Source: Glandiceps talaboti (lineage: Eukaryota > Hemichordata > Enteropneusta > Spengelidae). From it: a stretch of DNA of 11,000 bases. The notes beneath the pieces were generated by a model. The model worked only from the letters and a program-made list of their open reading frames with translations, made no database searches and was not told where the DNA came from. The translations under genes and the position numbers were made by a program. Position 1 is the first letter of the stretch. Each line of letters starts with the position of its first letter. Where the stretch lies: positions 21,793,681 through 21,804,680 of the forward strand of contig NC_135552.1 of the NCBI RefSeq assembly GCF_964340395.1. Reading direction: 5' to 3'. Below are positions 9,453 through 11,000 of the stretch, in pieces.

Positions 9453-9534
9453 ATGGCGCGATGGCGACCCATTTTCCCGACAGCGTTTATTTTCTTCACT
9501 GTTATCAATCTATGGCTAGTTAAATCTTATACAT
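9453..9534 (+). CDS. Candidate first coding exon encoding a signal peptide or signal anchor
   Basis: ATGG at 9453 starts a 36-codon frame (TGA 9561-9563). It begins MARWRPIFPTAFIFF and continues TVINLWLVKSYT. Two arginines (R3, R5) precede a hydrophobic core of about 17 residues (7-23), the classic layout of an N-terminal ER-targeting signal. CAT|GTAAGC places a donor at 9535 in phase 1, so the exon could contribute 27 codons plus one base. The bases around the start are GC- and CpG-rich compared with the flanks. The protein family cannot be told from the leader alone, and I found no clear second exon. A chance frame is possible. Confidence 0.3.
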
Positions 9535-9608
9535 GTAAGCTTACCAACAAATTCACAGAATGAAAAAGGGTTTGCAACAATATATTTCATGTGTCGTCAA
9601 TGTGAACG

Positions 9609-9620
9609 TTTGGCGCGAAA
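9609..9620. promoter_or_regulatory. E2F consensus site
   Basis: TTTGGCGCGAAA matches the E2F/DP consensus TTTSSCGC on both strands. It sits inside a short CpG-rich patch (about 9597-9655) in AT-rich DNA, as in promoters of animal cell-cycle and replication genes. A + strand ATG in good context (GAAGATGG, 9741) lies 120 bases downstream, and a minus-strand ATGGCGGC lies at 9654. Confidence 0.45.
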
Positions 9621-9646
9621 AGCACTGAAGGCGTTCTCCGTACTTT

Positions 9647-9655
9647 GCCGCCATG
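9647..9655 (-). promoter_or_regulatory. YY1-like site (ATGGCGGC core)
   Basis: On the minus strand, CATGGCGGC matches the core of the animal YY1 motif (AANATGGCGGC). In mammals this element is often just downstream of the transcription start in the sense orientation, sometimes overlapping the start codon. Here the same ATG opens a 33-codon frame (MAAKYGERLQCF onwards, to 9553). Together with the E2F site this suggests a small promoter; direction is unclear. Confidence 0.25.
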
Positions 9656-9899
9656 AAATTCACACAAAAAAAATCCATTCAAAAATTATACAAAAACTAA
9701 CCTTTAAATAAAATCGAGTAAATTTTGTGACACTGTGAAGATGGACACAGAATTCAAACTTCTTAGTATGTCATGGTGAATGTCCTTCGTTCTCTGTTGG
9801 GGTTTTAAATACATTTTTATTAGTCTAATTACCAAGCAACGCGGCATAAATAATGAACACAAATCAATAGCCAGTAACAGAGCGTGCCCGTATATCTAC

Positions 9900-9940
9900 G
9901 TGAACACACAGACAACTAACACAGTTGTCTGTGGTGAACA
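9900..9940. repeat. Perfect hairpin bounded by 7-bp direct repeats (locus B)
   Basis: GTGAACA (9900-9906) is followed by the arm CACAGACAACT (9907-9917), a 5-nt loop AACAC (9918-9922), the perfectly complementary arm AGTTGTCTGTG (9923-9933), and GTGAACA again (9934-9940). The repeats abut the arms exactly. The arm agrees with the outer 11 bases of locus A at 9 of 11 positions (consensus CWCAGACMACT), and loop length and direct-repeat length are identical. The two loci therefore look like products of one process. Confidence 0.85.
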
Positions 9941-10842
9941 GCCCAGGGCTAGCTAAGAGTCATTATTCAACATGCCAGAACACCACAATTACACATATTT
10001 TAATTTACGATGGCAGTATTACAAAACGTGTAATAAAAGCCTGAGGTAAACACCATAGCTTGATTTCAATGATATGTTATGAGTGAACGTACATTGTATA
10101 TCTCATGATTACGTTAATCGTCAAAATTTGTTTTAAAACTGCGGATAGTACGTGCCACATCTACCGGCGTCGTTCACCTTAATCAAATCTGCAGTCAAAA
10201 TGTTAAGTTGAAATTACATACATTATTAGCTTAAAAATCTATTCACTCACGTATTAAACCAATTTTCGCACCATAAACATAACCTAAGAGGTGAAATCGT
10301 TGTTGAGGTTTCAACAATTTGGAGCGAGATTATACCTGCTTTACTTATATAAAAGTTATATCAATTCTAGTACATACAAGAATCGTAGTATTAAAGGCTT
10401 TGTTTACTCCTTCGACCAAGTGAATGTAAAGTGGAAGGTATTTTATTTTACTCTATCTAAAAAAATAAATAACATTTTAATAACATTCGAACCATACCAA
10501 AGATTGCGTGGGCATTGACTGTACTTACAGTCCATATACACGCTAGACCATGCCATATCTCCTTAGATTAAAAAAAAACTACTACGATTTGATTCATTTA
10601 TCCAATCCAAATGCCCATACAGCCTCATAAACATCGATAAAAGAGTCTATTGCTCAAAACGTATGTTTTAATTATTACTTTAGGGACTATTTTCACAACT
10701 CTTCTCTTTCAACATCGATTTCTTACGATAAAATCGTTTATCAGAATTTTCTTTCTAAACAGTTTCACTTCATTGGGTTTGGTGTTTTGAGTGTTATTTA
10801 ATCAGAGTTCTGTTTTCCCAGGTGGTGATTCTATCATTGATA
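9941..10842. other. AT-rich non-coding stretch
   Basis: No supported gene. A near-palindrome AGCCCAGGGCT (9940-9950) adjoins locus B. A 7-bp hairpin GACTGTA/TACAGTC with a 2-nt loop lies at 10517-10532, and a 6-bp one at 10727-10742. A + strand frame at 10291-10518 has no ATG at its nominal start and no family features. Confidence 0.6.
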
Positions 10843-10850
10843 TGACGTGA
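10843..10850 (+). promoter_or_regulatory. CRE-like element TGACGTGA
   Basis: One mismatch from the palindromic CRE TGACGTCA. It lies about 118 bases upstream of the TATA box at 10961, a usual promoter-proximal distance. An 8-base near-match is weak evidence alone. Confidence 0.2.
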
Positions 10851-10960
10851 ATAACTTTTACATTTCCTGACAGCTCACTGCAGCTCCAGTAATTACCACG
10901 CATGAATGTCACTTGTGATGAATTTAGTGATGTAAAATGTTCAGTTGATGATAAATTTGC

Positions 10961-10994
10961 TATAAAAGCGTCAGTACTTCGTCATTTTTCACTT
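10961..10994 (+). promoter_or_regulatory. Candidate core promoter: TATA box plus initiator
   Basis: TATAAAAG at 10961-10968 is followed by TTCACTTT around 10991, which matches the metazoan initiator YYANWYY. The A at 10991 is 30 bases downstream of the first T of the TATA box, the expected spacing. Transcription would run rightward out of the window, so the gene itself is not visible. Both motifs also arise by chance in AT-rich DNA. Confidence 0.35.
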
Positions 10995-11000
10995 TTCTCT

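Noticed and set aside
9828-9840. X-box (RFX) like sequence, GTTGCTTGGTAAT on the minus strand
   Set aside because: One consensus mismatch and no ciliary gene start nearby; too weak to list as a site.
10485-10500. tRNA B-box-like GGTTCGAAT on the minus strand
   Set aside because: No A box or cloverleaf can be built around it, so no tRNA or tRNA-derived SINE.

Overview
The window looks like nuclear DNA of a metazoan, most likely a marine invertebrate. It is AT-rich and gene-poor. It carries long compound di- and tetranucleotide microsatellites, has plausible GT-AG splice signals around isolated open frames, and shows no bacterial operon layout, Shine-Dalgarno sites or dense coding. I cannot place the phylum: a mollusc, annelid, brachiopod or invertebrate deuterostome would all fit.

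Layout. Positions 1-780 hold no supported gene. Positions 781-1072 are a compound (TC)n/(CTGT)n/(TC)61 microsatellite. A locally GC- and CpG-richer patch at about 1860-2200 ends on the + strand in a good splice donor and may be a 5' leader exon. The one solid coding region is on the + strand at 3406-4176. It gives a basic, mostly disordered protein of 256 aa with a charged helical C-terminus, which I do not recognise. Its stop codon lies six bases inside a possible splice donor (CAG|GTGGGA at 4168), so the true C-terminus is uncertain. Two alternatives are a 51-nt mini-intron, or splicing to a GC-rich open segment at 4346-4459. A second compound microsatellite fills 4925-5298.

The right half (5300-11000) has no long ORF. 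It does contain several short signals: a perfect DR1 nuclear-receptor element (6980), a minus-strand ATG plus consensus donor (7150/7129), a + strand signal-peptide-like first exon (9453-9534), an E2F consensus with a YY1-like core (9609-9655), and a TATA box plus initiator at the right edge (10961/10991). The last may be the promoter of a gene starting just outside the window.

The most unusual observation is a pair of related micro-insertions at 8466-8512 and 9900-9940. Each is a perfect hairpin with a 5-nt loop, bounded exactly by a 7-bp direct repeat. The outer 11 bases of the two arms match at 9 of 11 positions (CWCAGACMACT). This is the expected look of target-site duplications around either a tiny inverted-repeat element or the excision footprints of a DNA transposon whose terminal repeats begin with that motif.

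No tRNA, rRNA, CRISPR array, full-length transposon or viral gene was seen. The genes cannot be joined into a pathway from this window.
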